Assembly: GCA_031472005.1 (NCBI GenBank)
Contig: PZJY01000009.1
Span: 2,418,001 to 2,482,000, forward strand
Source: Tetracladium setigerum
Taxonomy: Eukaryota; Ascomycota; Leotiomycetes; Helotiales
Reading direction: 5' to 3'
DNA: 64,000 bases
Both the position numbers and the translations under genes were made by a program. Positions within the stretch are counted from its first letter, which is position 1, and each line of letters starts with the position of its first letter. Shown here one piece after another: positions 46,220-58,805 of the stretch. The notes beneath the pieces are model-generated. The model did no database searches. It saw only the letters and a program-made list of their open reading frames with translations, and was not told the origin of the DNA.

Positions 46220-47367
46220 GTGTGAAAGAGAGAGAGAGAGGTAGCGAGGTAGTGAGAGAGATGCTTTACTCTCGAGAAGATGAAATATCACAGTTACGAT
46301 CTTGTGGATGAAAAGGAGGTCGCAGCTTTCGCCTGGTATGGCATGGAATGTAAATCACAATCGCAAATCACGAATACCCAGTGTTCCATCCAAGCAAAGA
46401 CGGACAAGGGAAAAAGAGTCGAATAAAGGAAGAAGGGAAGCACGCACGCACGCACGCACGCACGAAATCGCTTCTTTCCAAACGTCCATCATCCACAGTG
46501 GGTGGCAACTCACTCATCCGGGGAAGGAACGTGCGAGGACGGCAAGTGCGAAAAGGGCGCGCGAAAAGGTGGGCGTAAAGAAAGGAGGGGATATATTTTG
46601 GATAAAATACCCACCCACTCATGGGGTTTGAAGAAGAAGGAGACGAAGAACAAGACCAATGACAACGACAATGAGTGCGTCAGCCTCTGTTTTTTTGTGT
46701 GTGGAGGAAGAAATCATTCTAGTCATGAAACAAGAGGTCAAGCAAGAGGACAAACAAAGAGGGAAGTAAAAGAGGAAATGGGAAAGCTGTGTTGAGGGTT
46801 TAGGCGTGTTCAGGGTGGATGGCTGGGAGGGGTGTTTTTCTTCTTCTTCTTCTTCTATACGTAATTCCGGTGGTTCCTTTTTTTTTACAACTACTTCTTC
46901 TTGTAACTGTATCGTCGGATCAAGATGGTAGTAGATGGTTAGTTAGGTTGGTAGCTTTGCGAGATGAGATAAGATGGGAGGGGGCGAGGGGGAGGTTGCG
47001 TAGAAACGAAATGAATGAAATGACATGCATAATCTCCAACTACCTACATTTTCACTCATGCATCTACTGTATTTAAAATGGTGATGAAGCAAAAAGAATG
47101 AAACGAGAATAATATATGCACAACCTTAAGAAATCTTTCGCTTTTGTTCATAATTGCATGTATTTTTTCATTTTCTCTATCATAATATATGCCCTTCCTT
47201 CCTACACGTCCATCAATCAATCCCATTCAATCATCACTCATTATCAAATTTTTCTCTCTCATCCTGTTTTCTCTCTCAATCTTGTCCCCTCCTTATTCAT
47301 CCCCACAGTTTCCTTCTCAACTCAACTGAAGAAAATCACAAGCTAAAAAAGATAGTGATAGGGAAAT
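46220..47367. other. Intergenic between convergent genes
   Basis: Contains a (CACG)6 microsatellite, a TTC repeat near 46839-46855, short T runs and AT-rich stretches. Convergent 3' UTRs of the GEF and transaldolase are expected. No supported ORF. Confidence 0.45.
46441..46464. repeat. (CACG)6 microsatellite
   Basis: Six perfect CACG units. Confidence 0.9.
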
Positions 47368-49000
47368 TTAAGCCTCAATCTTAGCCTTAAGGAGATCCTT
47401 AAGCGTCTCGGCATCAGCAGCGAACTTGCTAATACCCTCAGACAACTTGTTGACGGCCATTGGGTCCTCGTTGAAGTAGAATCGGAAATCGGGCTCGTTG
47501 TCAATGTATGACTTCTTCTCGAGGTTGAGGGCAGAGGCGGTGGAGGCGTTGAGCTTTTGTGGGACTGGTTCGGTAGAGTTTTGGAGATCTTCGAGGAGGT
47601 TGGGCTGTTTATTGTTTTGTTAGCAAAGGTGTTTATTTGATGTTTTTTCAGGCTTATAATAGTATATCAAAGGGGAAAGAAAGGGAACATACGGAGATGG
47701 TCAAATAATCACAACCAGCCAACTCAGTGATCTCACCAACAGATCTGAAAGAGGCGCCCATGACAATGGTCTTGTAACCAAACTTCTTGTAGTAATCGTA
47801 GATGGCCTTGACGGAGGCGACTCCTGGGTCTTCCTCCTTCTTGTAGTCCTTTCCGGTCTTGGCCTTGTAGAAATCGAGGATACGACCGACGAAGGGCGAG
47901 ATGAGGAAGGCACCTGCTTCAGCTCCGGCGATGGCTTGAACTTGAGAGAAGAGGAGGGTGAGGTTGACGTTGACGGCGTGGTCGCGTTGGAGGATACGGG
48001 CAGCTTGGATACCTTCCCAGGTGGAGGCGATCTTAATCAAAACGCGGGACTTGTCGACACCGACGGACTTGTAAAGCTATGGGGAGGAAAGGACGGAAAT
48101 TAGCACAATTGTCCTCAGGAAAGTCAATGTTGAGGAGGAGATTCAAATTTTTGCACCCGGAAAAATAGGGAGGGTAGGGGCAATGCAACTTGGGAAGAAT
48201 GACTTACATCGAGAATGTGAAGGGCCTTGTCGACCGTTCCCTTGGTGTCGAAGGAGAATCTGGCATCCACTTCTGTTGAAACCTTACCAGGAACAATCTT
48301 GAGGATTTCCTTTCCGAACTCAACCAAGAGACGATCGAGAGCAGCATCGGTCTTCTCATCCGAGGTGCTGCCGTGCTCCTTTCCGTAGGCAATGGCTACA
48401 TCGATGAGGGCGGCGTACTCTGGCTTTTTTGCGGCGGCGAGGATGAGGGAGGGGTTGGTGGTGGCATCTTGAGGCTTGTACTTGGCAATGGCTGGGTGAT
48501 GCTGGGTTAGTATTGTTGCATCTTGAGTATGGGGATGGGAATGGTGATGGTGATTGTGGGAGATTCGTCTTGGATGGGAGGAGAGAAGATGTGTGGGATG
48601 ATCTGGTGATGGTGGTGGTGGTAGGAGGGAGGAGTAGTGGGGTACGTACATGCGAAATCACCTGCGGGAGGAGGTCAAAGGTTAGCAGATGAATCTCGAA
48701 AGTCCCTCCCTCAATTGGGAGATGAAAGAGGGAGAAAGATGGGAAGCAAAACCAAACATACCTGAATCACTGACAACAGTCTATTATCCAACGGATAGGC
48801 ACAATGTTAACAAAAGGTCCCTCTCTTTTCATCGCCGGCGCAGATGGAGAAAGATGCTTCAATTCCGGCATCTCCGCCACTTTTGTTGTTGTTGAAACCG
48901 AGACCTCCAAGAAATGGAGGGGTAACAACAGGATGGAGGGGTGGAAGGGGAGGGAACTTACGGTGCCAGTGGCCTTCAAAGCATCGAGAGAGGTAGTCAT
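47368..49000 (-). CDS. TAL1: Transaldolase, six exons with two microexons
   Basis: Exons 49000-48962, 48780-48762 (19 nt), 48661-48650 (12 nt), 48491-48208, 48076-47693 and 47604-47368. Introns are 181, 100, 158, 131 and 88 nt. Spliced, they give 324 residues, the normal length. The enzyme moves a dihydroxyacetone unit between sugar phosphates in the non-oxidative pentose phosphate pathway, in the cytosol. The tiny exons are needed to rebuild the conserved start MTTSLDALKATGTTVVSDSG followed by DFASIAKYKPQDATTNPSLI. The Schiff-base Lys lies in RVLIKIASTWEG, and the motif LTLLFSQVQA is also present. All five splices keep frame and the stop is at 47368. A predictor with a minimum exon length would miss exons 2 and 3. 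Confidence 0.95.
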
Positions 49001-50477
49001 GATTGCAATTGTGTGATGGTGATTGTAGTAGAGGAGTGAGTGTTGTTGTAGATGTGATTTTGGGGATGTGTTTTTTGGTTGTGAATGAGAGAGGGAGAGG
49101 AGAGAGAAAGTTGTTGAGGAAGTTCGAAGATTTTAAGGTCGCTGGTGGAAGCTCAATCGAATCTCTTCCCCCTCCATCCCGCTCTCTCGTCATAATAATC
49201 ACAGGGTGGGGGGAGCCACTGGACAGCCAACGCCCCTCCGGCCTGCTGTTGTCCGTTACTAAGCCTGACTGGTCCAAAGAGGGCAGGGCAGGGCACTTGG
49301 GGATTATTTAATCACCAGGAAGCAACGGCAAAGGACGAACTTTGCTAAGAGGTAATAGGTAGGTAGCCAATATAATCCCCTTGATTTACGTCAAAGTACC
49401 AGTGCAATGACTTCTGTTACCGTATTCTTTTTTCTGTTTTGTTGATCATGAGTTCTCGCCAATTCAACTTGCGCGCGGCTTTTCCAGGCAAATGAAAACG
49501 CAATGAATGTAGCTAGGAGCAAAAGCCGGAGAAACTTTGGGCTCTCGAATCAGCTCCGCTATGGACAGAGCAGAGCAAAGGGCAGAGAGCGTGATCCAGC
49601 TTATTCCTCCTGTTGGCCCGCTTATATCTCTCTCTCTGGGAGTCTGGACTGGAGACCCTTAGAAATCATGCGAGGCAGCTTTAGCTCCATGATTGCTCAT
49701 CAAACTAACCGGCAAATATAATCAGGATGAGTGAGTGAGTGTGTGTTACTGTGTGTGTATATATACTGTTACATTGGATACTGTACATCTTCAATTGTAT
49801 GTATGTCGATAGATCGTGAGTCCAGACCATATCAATCACAACATCCACAGAATCTCAAAGATGGTGAAATCTTGGTGCTCGCAAGCGACTTCGGAGCTGC
49901 TCGGAGAAAGAGCCGTTGCGCCGTTCTCTGTACACTGTACATTACAGTAGGACAAAGACAAGAGATAGCCTCGTGCAAAGGAATAACCTAGAATTTTCAT
50001 TATCTTTTCCTTCTTCCTCCCAACTCATTCTCGTTCGTTGCCCATTTCCGTGGAGCTGCGGCATCTATCGGCGCAAAACGAATGAGTGGTCTCCGAGGGG
50101 TCGAACAACCACAACGCGGGATATATCTTGCTATTTCCGGTCGCACGAGAATGAGGAAGATTTTCACTTGTGTGTGTGTGTCAAAGAACGGACGATGCTA
50201 TGCCAAGCAAGAGCTGAGAAGAATGAAGGGAAAGTTCTTCAAGCACTTACTTGTTCTTCACTCGGAAGCTCAAAGAGTAAGGAAGGGTCCACGGATTCGG
50301 ATAAACAAGCACTACTGATAGCGGCAGTGAGGAACGGCCACCCGTTGCTCAGATGAACAAAGTATATATATTTATATTTAATATTGCGCGATTAGTTGGA
50401 GTAAGCACCACTCGGTGCACTATGCTCCTGCAATGATAGCACAAAGCGCTCCAAGCTATAGAGAGCAATCATTATCA
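49001..50477. other. Intergenic, transaldolase promoter and 3' flank of the 5-phosphatase
   Basis: Open frames on the plus strand (49500-50360) are short and lack domains. TG-rich microsatellite-like words lie at 49733-49765 and 50166-50180. No supported gene. Confidence 0.4.
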
Positions 50478-51943
50478 TTAATTTTTCCGATCATCATTCA
50501 TAATATCATCACATCTCAAGCAATAGCTTAAAAGCCAGAACCGTCCAATAGCTCCAGCAATTGAAACCAACAACAAAGCTGCCCCCTCCATCGTCGTAGA
50601 GAAGTAGGCCAGGTAACCAACAGTAACTCCCAAGGTTCTAGCTCTATCTGCTCTACTCTTCCAATTGACATCAATCTCAAATGGCGGAGTGATCCTCGGG
50701 TCATCTCCTTCTTCATCCTCGTCGGGCTGGGTATCGGTATCAAAGGGACACTGACTGACAACACAACCGCACGATGATCGGATGTAGGAAACAGAGGAAG
50801 CGCAGTATATTTGTGAGTGGTGATTTTGGCTGTGGGGTGTGCTTCCTTCACCCAAGAAGGGAGATCAAGGTAGAGGATTCTATCACACCAACTGGGCCAG
50901 CGATGCTTTGCCCAGTTCCATTTCGAGGCATCCTTATCGTCTTCCAGGAACGGACCTTTGTCGCTGTATTTGTAGGTAGGAGGGAAGTGAACCGGTGCCT
51001 CTGTCAAGCCATGGCAGGTTCGTCCTGCTGCTCGTTCCTGGTTCAGCTGGTCGAGTTGGTAGAGGTTGGTATAGTGGTTCGGATGATCTTCCGATTGGCC
51101 GGGTTGCGGAAAGGTGTTTATGTGATCGTCAGGAGCGGGAGATATAGTCGATGTGCGATAATTCAGATCGCCTGCAACGAACAGGTGAGAGGTTGGCTTG
51201 TAAATCGAAGCGTCCCGGGACGAGATCGAGAGGAGAGGTCGTTCTTCGCTCGATAGTATGGTCGGACGTTCGCCGGTGGTAGATGTAGATGAGAATACCA
51301 TCCTTCGCACGATATCCTGCCAGTTCTGATTTCGTAGTTCCAACGCGTCTTCCATGGCTGCCAGGTGTGCTGCCACAAATGTCAACTCGGTGAAAGCTGT
51401 ATCGCGGTAGTATTTGAATCGCATTCCCACCGCGCCTTTGTCCCCCATCTCTTGCACCCCCACTCCGACTGAGCCGCTCTCAATATCCTTCAGGGCAGAT
51501 GGATCTTTCGCAAAGACCATTATGCCGGTCATGCCCATGTTCTGAAATGCCATGGTGCTGTAGACTCGTTCATCATGCTGCGATTTCTCGGCTGCCGCTC
51601 GCTGTAGAGCTTTGGAAAAACGTTCAAAATAGGGGACGAGTGATGTACCGCCCATGAAACTGTAGGAGATAGGTGCTATCTCTTGTAGAGAGAAGACGAT
51701 CAGGTCGGGGAGAGATGGGTTCGTCCAGGCTGAGAAGAGTTGGGATGCGAAAGCCTCGACATCGATGAGGGCGCGACCGCAGTTGTAGGTAAGGATGTAG
51801 AGGCTCAAGCTGGCCAGCTGTAGGGATTGTGCCATCGTGTCACAACTACCAATGGCGAGATTCTGGTGTTGTCCTGTCTTCCATTTGAACTGTTGCTGAA
51901 GCTGAACTCTGGCTGGGAAGTCATGCCAAGCCTTCAACGTCAT
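50478..51943 (-). CDS. Inositol polyphosphate 5-phosphatase, tail-anchored (Inp54-like)
   Basis: A single exon from ATG 51943; a second in-frame ATG precedes AQSLQLASLSLYILTYNCGR. The endonuclease/exonuclease/phosphatase fold is clear: LTYNCGR, IVFSLQEIAPISYSFMGG, HLFVAGDLNYR (catalytic Asp and Asn), PSWCDRILY and SDHRAVVLSV. It removes the 5-phosphate of PI(4,5)P2 or inositol phosphates. The C-terminal part shifts frame near 50724-50731 (GGG runs). With one base added it reads DDPRITPPFEIDVNWKSR and ends in hydrophobic helices (VTVGYLAYFSTTM, ALLLVSIAGAIG), giving 488 aa. Known: yeast Inp54 is held on the ER by a C-terminal hydrophobic tail, and this layout is similar. The paralogue assignment is inferred. 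Confidence 0.88.
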
Positions 51944-52388
51944 TGTTCAGTCCGTCCCCTCGTCCACGTGACTAGTACCTTACTATGGGATTTTGTTTCT
52001 ACTTCTCAAGCTACAATAGTTGGGTCAATCTTGTCTTTTTTTTCTGAATACTTGAAATTGTTCATTTATACTACAAATCAATACCTGGAAATAACAAAAT
52101 ATTAGACTGTGACAGAATGTGAAAGATGTAACTAATGTCGATTATCAAAGTTCGGTTGGTAACCTGATAGTTTGTTTATACCTTAGTTTTATTAGCGGAT
52201 TACAAAAGATTTTTGGTATCCCAGAATTCTAATTCGGTCTTTTTCGAGCCAAAATTACTTTGAAAGCATTTGCTTGGTACTGATATGTTGAAAGTAACCA
52301 AAACCCTGAATCCTTAAGCGAATTTTTAGATCAAATCTCTCTGGCTGATCTCATTCAACACACTACCTATCTATTTACTGTTGTTTAC
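51944..52388. other. Intergenic, promoter side of the 5-phosphatase
   Basis: AT-rich, no supported ORF. Confidence 0.45.
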
Positions 52389-53237
52389 TTACCGACTACC
52401 TTTCTCACCCTCAAACTCCTTCTCAACAGCATCAGTCATTTCCCCTAAACTATCAAACTTCCAATTCCACACCGGCTTCTCAACAACATCCATTTGAACG
52501 GTCTCAGACCTCACAATCCAAGCACTCTTAACACCCAACTCCTTCGCCGGCATGTGATCATGAAACTGACTCTGTGCAGTCTGCAACACCTCATCCTTCT
52601 CAACACCGAACTCCTCCTTCACTCTCTCCAACATGTAGAAAAAGTTTCGATGCGAAGGTTTATAACTCCCCACCTCAGAAGCGGTGATGATTCTATTAAA
52701 CGGAAAGTTCTCCAATGGCTCGGAGTTCGTGACCGAGAAGGACGCGGGATCAACGTTGGAGAGAACGACAAGTTTGTAGTGCTTTTGGAGACGGTGTAGG
52801 GCTGATACTGTGTCGGGGAAGGCTGGCCATGTTCCTACTGAGTTGCCGAAGGCTTCGGATTGCGCTTTGGTGGGAGGATCGAGACCGAGTTCTTTGGCAA
52901 TGAGGGGGTGGATTGTGGTGAGTAGAGTGGAATAGGCGAGGGTAGGTGTTAGAGCTTGTTGGGTAGTTGCGTGTTTGTGGCAGGATGTGAGGAGGGCTAG
53001 GGGGTTATGGCTTGGAGTTTGTGGGATGGGGATAGAGTTGAGTTGAGAGATGTGAGGATGCCACTCTTGTAGTCTATGAGCGTGCCATAGACATCAAAGG
53101 ATAGTAAACTATTTGAAATTAGATAGAAGTCAGTCACATAAGTTGGCTTTTGTAGAGTGGAGGTTATTTAAGACGAGCTCTGGCAACTCTGGAACAAACA
53201 GCAAGTATACGAACCGAAAATCTGTTAAGGATGTCAT
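52389..53237 (-). CDS. HAD-superfamily hydrolase, 2-haloacid dehalogenase-like
   Basis: Exon 1 53237-53215 (23 nt) joins exon 2 53108-52389 over a 106-nt intron (GTTCGT, a weak donor, to CAAATAG), giving MTSLTDFRLLSFDVYGTLID. HAD motif I is DVYGTL (nucleophile Asp 13), motif II VVLSNVD, motif III the Lys in GSYKPSHRNF, and AQSQFHDHMPAKELG follows as in fungal type II haloacid dehalogenases. The frame shifts once at GGGG 53028-53031. With one base added the product is 247 aa, the family's usual size. Substrate unknown: these proteins hydrolyse small haloacids or phosphorylated metabolites. The end (stop at 52389, GTAAGT just after it) could alternatively be a donor to another exon. Confidence 0.82.
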
Positions 53238-54102
53238 TGCACAATATTTTGAAGGTGATATTGATAGTGAAGTAAGATAAAAGTTTCAAGGAATAAGCGA
53301 AGGAAGAAGACAAAACGAAACAAAAGATTGAGGATGTAGGTTATTTTATACTCAACATTCGGGATTTGTTATTCATATCCCAAGTTTGGGATCTACAACA
53401 ACGACAGATCAAAGCGTACACAGTCAGCATTGGTAAAATTGATATTCAAATGACTGGCACGGCGAGGACGAATCTTGTCAATTGAAGGGCGCACTTGAGG
53501 GATGTTAAGAGAAAACTCGGTTCTTGCCGTAGGAGCCTGCTGCAGGCGGAGGTTGCAGTTTCTTATAAGTGGTCGACAGTTTACGAGAACCCCGCAAATT
53601 GAGTACACGTCAAAGCATGGCTCGGAGACATGACATAACAGTTTAATGAACTCATGAGGTAGTTAAAATTATGTGAGAGACAAGTACTAGTTGCATCTCG
53701 CTTCGGTAGAATGTAAACAAAGTAAAGCGGTCAAAAAGGACAAGGCTTGCACCTATGCATTTATATGGAAAGAAAGCCGCTGCTCCTGCTTGAACATATG
53801 ATAAATTAAAAGAAATGTAAACTTCCGAAATGGATTGATATAACTTTTTAAAAGTGCATTGTTCGATGTACAGGAAAGTAAGAGGACAATAACAAATGTC
53901 TTCGGTGGAGAGAAAATAAGGCTGCATGACGCTAAGCAACACCCCAATCATAGCTTCTACTGTAGTCAGCCTTGCCTCGAAACTTTTCCCATCACCATCG
54001 TCACAACATTCCTTCGATCGTAAGGCAAATTCAACTATTCGACGTATCTGCTCTTCAAAGCCAACAATGGATCATCGGTAGCACCCGCATACACAAAGCG
54101 CA
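53238..54102. other. Intergenic between divergent HAD gene and MTG1
   Basis: Promoters of both genes are expected here. An open frame on the minus strand at 53652-53951 (99 codons from an ATG) is AT-rich and hydrophobic with no domain, and is not called. Confidence 0.4.
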
Positions 54103-55208
54103 ATGGCACAATTCATCCCCCGATCCGTCTTCCCCCGCAGCTCTCCCTCCCGCGTTCCTACTTCCTCGGCCATCATGCAGCTGGACTCAAGAATATGAAG
54201 ACGATGGTCTCGCACATCGACTTGATTATTGAATGTCGAGATTATCGCGTACCTCTCACATCGAGGAACCCACTGTTCGAGCAGCTTCTGCAGGGTCGGG
54301 AGCGACTCATTGTGTACACGAAAAGAGACCTGGGCGTTGCGCCGAAGAAGAGGAAGGTTGATGTAGATGTATGCATCCCCGCTCACCCTCAAGCTCAGAT
54401 ATACATTGGGCATTGGCTAACCTGTGTGTTTATAGAGAGAAAAATTAATCAAGAACTTTCACCTCCCACACAACACTCTTTTCACATGCACCAACAACAA
54501 AGCCCACGTCCGACAAATCCTCGATTTCACCAAAGTCTTTGCTACACAGAATACATCCCTAGTAGGCACCCGAATCCTCGTAGTTGGTATGCCCAATGTC
54601 GGTAAATCATCCCTTCTCAACGCCCTACGTATGGAAGGCACAAATCGAAAGAAAGCAGCACAAACAGGTGGACAGCCTGGGGTTACAAGGTCAATAGCAA
54701 GCGGTGTCAAGATCGTGGACCGCGACGAAGAGAAGGGAATTGAGAACATCTATCTTGTGGATACCCCGGGTGTCTTCGTACCATTCGTGCCGGACTCGGA
54801 AGCTATGTTGAAGCTCGCCCTCGTGGGGAGTGTAAAGGACACCATTGTCCCACCTGTATCATTGTGCGATTATCTATTATACTGTATGAATAAACAAGAA
54901 GGCGGCGGACCAGCGACATACGAAAGTTTCTGTGGGCCACCAACGATGTACAAGAGTTTCTGGAAGGAGTATGTCGGAAGACTGGACGATTGCAAAAGGG
55001 CGGCGTGCCCGAGATAGAAGCTGCTGCATTGTGGATTATCCAGAGGTGGAGGCAGGGCCATTTAGGACATTTTATATTGGACGAAGTTACTTCAGAGACA
55101 TTGGAAATGGATACTATGAGGGAAGGGGAGTTGAGCTATAGTCAGGCAAAGAAGCAGGCTAAGGATGCTCAGAAGGCGAAGGGGAAGTCACGATTTTCTG
55201 GCTCCTGA
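54103..55208 (+). CDS. MTG1: Mitochondrial ribosome-assembly GTPase Mtg1 (YlqF/RbgA family)
   Basis: Exons 54103-54368 and 54436-55208 with a 67-nt intron (GTATGC to TTATAG). The GTPase motifs are circularly permuted as in YlqF: G4 (VYTKRDLG) comes before G1 (GMPNVGKSS) and G3 (LVDTPG). The N-terminus (HHAAGLKNMKTMVSHIDLII, IECRDYRVPLTSRNP) is diagnostic. Known: Mtg1 works in assembly of the mitochondrial large ribosomal subunit on the inner membrane. Two single-base gaps, at C5 54132-54136 and AAA 54923-54925, break the frame. With both added the protein is 346 aa and the C-terminal part (ATNDVQEFLEGV, ILDEVTSETLEMD) reads through to 55208. The start at MAQFIPRSVF fits a short targeting sequence. 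Confidence 0.88.
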
Positions 55209-56930
55209 GAGTGGATGTAACGACTTTTTGGAATTGGAGTACTGTATGCATTTTCGGCGTTTCAATATCACACTCATCTTTGGGGCTCCATTAAATTTCA
55301 TTCACGATTCATGTGTTTACAGCCCCTTTCTTTTTGCTTTTTTGACGGACTCGCCGTCTTCGTGTCGCGGCTTGGCCTCATACAGTATACGGAGCATCAA
55401 AGTATAACTCGACCTCTTTCCAGCACTAGTACTGTAGAATCTCCACTCATGAATCCTCTATTCACAAGGAATAGTGTCTTGCCCACTTCTTAGCTTTCTT
55501 TTAAACGTGTCCAATTTGTAGAGGCTAGGTTTGCAGAGTCTAATACTGTCTTGATAAAAGTGTCAAAACTCATAGAATGGGTCACCAGACTCAACCCAGC
55601 TCAACTTATAACTCCACAAAAGTAATAGAAGAAAGTTCCAGAGTAGTTCTGAATCCAGAATCTGGATGGCAGGGGAATAAGGGAACTGCATCAACCCTTC
55701 TCCCCTCACTGGCCAGGTTTATTTAGTACTTACGACGGAGTATTCGGGAGTTGAATGCGAATAAGAGAGACTGTCGTATCCCATCAATTCTGTAACCCAT
55801 CACGCATGAAGCATCAAGTATAGAGTCAGTTCAATATATCCAAAAATGTTGATTGATGGATCTTTGACGGTGCAGTTGAAAGCACGTGGTAATCTAGAGC
55901 TACTGTTTGGATGGAACATTTCAGACCTTCATATAAAACCGTTTGTTTTGAGTTCGCTCATGACAGATGTCTGAACACATCGAAGAATGCCGAAAAACAT
56001 ACGAGGTGTGGGTTTTCAGCTTAATTGCATGGTACTATGGCTCATCTGTTCAACCGTCAACGATGTGCCAGAAAATCTATTCGGATCAGGATTGTTTTTG
56101 CGAAGCTTAATCTCTGTCTTGGGTAGATTGAGTTATGGCAGGAGACAGCTCTATCTATATGAAGTTTCCAAATATAGCCTCCTTCTTGAGATAAATCAAT
56201 TAAGGTTTGACAACAGCATAGGTCCCTGATAGGTACCTTGCAGCTGAAAACCAGCCACTGCACAGCACTGAGTATTGTACACCAAAAAACAAAGATCACT
56301 GCCTTGAAGAAGGCTGAAGGTCATCAATAACACTTCGTATCATCAATAGCAGTCGTTGTGATTAATAGTACACTTAGTCTCCGCAATATTACAGTATGCT
56401 TATTGTTATCGACGTCACGAATAATTACATGGTATCAGTATCAATGCAATGGAAACAATTTGAGTAAAAATAAATGATTCCAGTGATTCTTGAAACCCGC
56501 TTAAAATAGGACCACCATCCTCCGAAGAGTCCGTACTCCGTAGAGCCTCAAAATCAGAGGGCTCGTGTCACCAGGTGTTGGTTGCAAGATTCCAACAAAG
56601 GGGCTCGCATAATCGCGGAGTTTCTCCGTCAAGGTCTCCACTACCATTTCTAAAGAATCCTCGCTCCGAGATGTACCTTTGCCTCCCCGGGGGGCCCGAG
56701 TTATGAATGCAATTTGTGAAACAAGAGGCTTGAGGCTGCGCTTGCCTACAACATAGTGAAGAGCTTTCAACCAAATACTGTGCAATTGCTGTAAAGATTG
56801 ATCAATTGTTGATATCACGTTCGCCCAAGAATCCGAAACCCACCCGGAAATATATTTCCCGACTCCCACAGTTAGATTTCTTTGGCTTTGGTCCCGCGCG
56901 ACGCAGCTAGGAGAATTTATCAGTAAATAA
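55209..56930. other. Gene-poor AT-rich region
   Basis: A minus-strand frame open from about 57000 to 56501 (GVGKYISGWVSDSWANVIST and further) has no ATG and no recognised domain. Plus-strand ORFs are short. Possibly decayed genes. Nothing called. Confidence 0.35.
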
Positions 56931-57378
56931 ATGGTCCGAATCCTGAGGTGCTGGTGCCAACTTTGCGGGGTGCTTGTGGGCTTGATGGGTCGACACTCGG
57001 GTCAGTGAGGCGACTATCATTTAGTGTGGAGAAGAAATGTTCACGGGAGGACACTGACCGAAAGGATGAATCTGAAATAGAGGGCATGTCTATTCTATCC
57101 TATACATCCCTTACTAAAGCTGGTAATCCTTGTAAAGATGACGAGGTGGTATTGATCTCGGACGTTAGTTTATGGAATTTTCACAGAGAATAGAGGTGGA
57201 AATCTTGGATATACTCGAAAAGGAAGGTCTGGCATTCGGTATCAACCTCTTTATCGTGGACCTTGGTATTTCTCTCTCAGGTCTACGAAGTAGAGTGCAA
57301 AAGATAGAGTTCGGGTTATTCAGGATTCAACCCTCTCCTCGTACTATCTCTCCTTTCGGTACGCATTCCGATAAATGA
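56931..57378 (+). CDS. Possible 149-aa hypothetical protein after two one-base corrections
   Basis: The ATG at 56931 starts MVRILRCWCQLCGVLVGLMG. With one G added at GGG 56999-57001 and one T at TTTT 57178-57181 it continues VRRLSFSVEKKCSREDTDRK, ILDILEKEGLAFGINLFIVD and closes at 57378. The product is charged in the middle and hydrophobic towards the end, with no recognised family. Two corrections are needed, and a competing open frame lies on the other strand, so this is a tentative call. Confidence 0.25.
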
Positions 57379-58805
57379 GCATCTTACCCTTACCATGTTG
57401 TTGTGGCGACAACATCTTAGAATTATGGGCGTGCAATTGATACACTTTCGTTACGGCCCGCTGAAAAGTTTACTGATTTAAACAATATCCACCTCATCGC
57501 TGTCATCGAGATGGACAAAACTCTATCACACAGTTCACACTCTCTCGATTCTCCACTTCTCAAGCTTTGGAAAGTTTAGTTGTAATCTGATCAGATTCAG
57601 GCAGATCTTGGCAAGTCCCCCTTCAATTAAACATTCCGATTTGTTTCGGATACAGTGAAACCTGGCATCCCTGTGCTGTCATCTAGAACAGGCTCGTAAA
57701 AATAACAACCGCTGATTATCCAGGGCGCTCATCTGACATCGTTTAGTTCTAAAACACCAGATTAGTTCATGCGCTTAATCTCCATTCGCTGACTTGAACC
57801 ACGCCTCCGTCCTAAGTAGATTGCCGCCTCTGAGATCCATATCACAAAATCACAAAGTTGTTCCGCCACTGGAACAATCCCATTTCAATCTGTGGAGAAA
57901 GACTTGACCAATAATTTAATAACCCAGCACAAGCTGGACGCTATTCATCATAGTCAAGCTTGTATACTCCGAGTGAGACCGGCATTGAGATGAAAGTGGC
58001 GATCGATGCCTTGGCGTCATTAACTCGAAGTTTGACTCCTGTCAACAGATCTCGCAAGGGAGGACGACTCAAGCAGGGGGGAGAAGCCTGGCCATGTTCA
58101 CTATTCGGAGGACCAGAGTCACCAGACATTTCCTCCGTAGGGAGGCAGGTTCTCTTCGTATGCCAAATAATGAGAACCAAACTTCACATCTCGAGTTTGT
58201 GTTCTTAAGACCTCATGGTTATAGTCATGTAATGTAAATAGAAACCTTTTCTTCCTCTTTTGCTAAACAGGTCTTCTAGAAATGATGGAAGCCTCTTGAC
58301 ATGCCCAGCACAATCAAGCTCTTTTCTCTCGCCAAATCCAAGTCAGCTGTATAGTTGCCAAGCCTCGTTAGCCAGGTACGGTTCTTGATGGCGCATCCCT
58401 CCCTGGGTACCCCCTACCTACTCCCCACACATTATGCATAACCCATCGGTCGTGTATCCCTGATGGAGAGAAGTCCTCTTCCAAGACTCCTTCATTTGGG
58501 TGCAGCATCGGATTTAATTTCAAGGATCTTGATCTAGAATGTTTTCCATTCCACCAGTCAGTGCGTTGCCGGTACTGTACGCAGCAGTCCGCCAAAATCC
58601 TACCTTGTTGACGATCTACTTCTCAGCTATATAAGCATCATCATTCTTCCCAGATTCTGTCTTTTTTATCATCATCACATTCATTCGTTCTTTCAGTCAC
58701 TCACTACTACCTTCACGGTTTATCTTCTTGTTGTATACACTTTCAACCAAAACACTTTAAATTCTTTCCAATCTATCTTTTCCAACTCAAAAAATCTTTA
58801 TCAAA
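57379..58805. other. Intergenic, upstream region of pectate lyase
   Basis: 1.4 kb without a supported ORF. The last 170 bp contains a TATA box and a pyrimidine-rich leader. Confidence 0.45.
58628..58634 (+). promoter_or_regulatory. TATA box of the pectate lyase gene
   Basis: TATATAA lies about 170 bp before the ATG at 58806 and is followed by a CT-rich leader (58650-58800). This is typical of highly inducible secreted-enzyme genes in filamentous fungi. The assignment rests on position and motif only. Confidence 0.6.

Noticed and set aside
53652..53951. Minus-strand 99-codon ORF from an ATG
   Set aside because: AT-rich, hydrophobic, no domain, in a promoter region.
56501..57000. Minus-strand frame with GVGKYISGWVSDSWANVIST
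   Set aside because: No start codon, no splice partner and no family recognised; overlaps a competing plus-strand frame.
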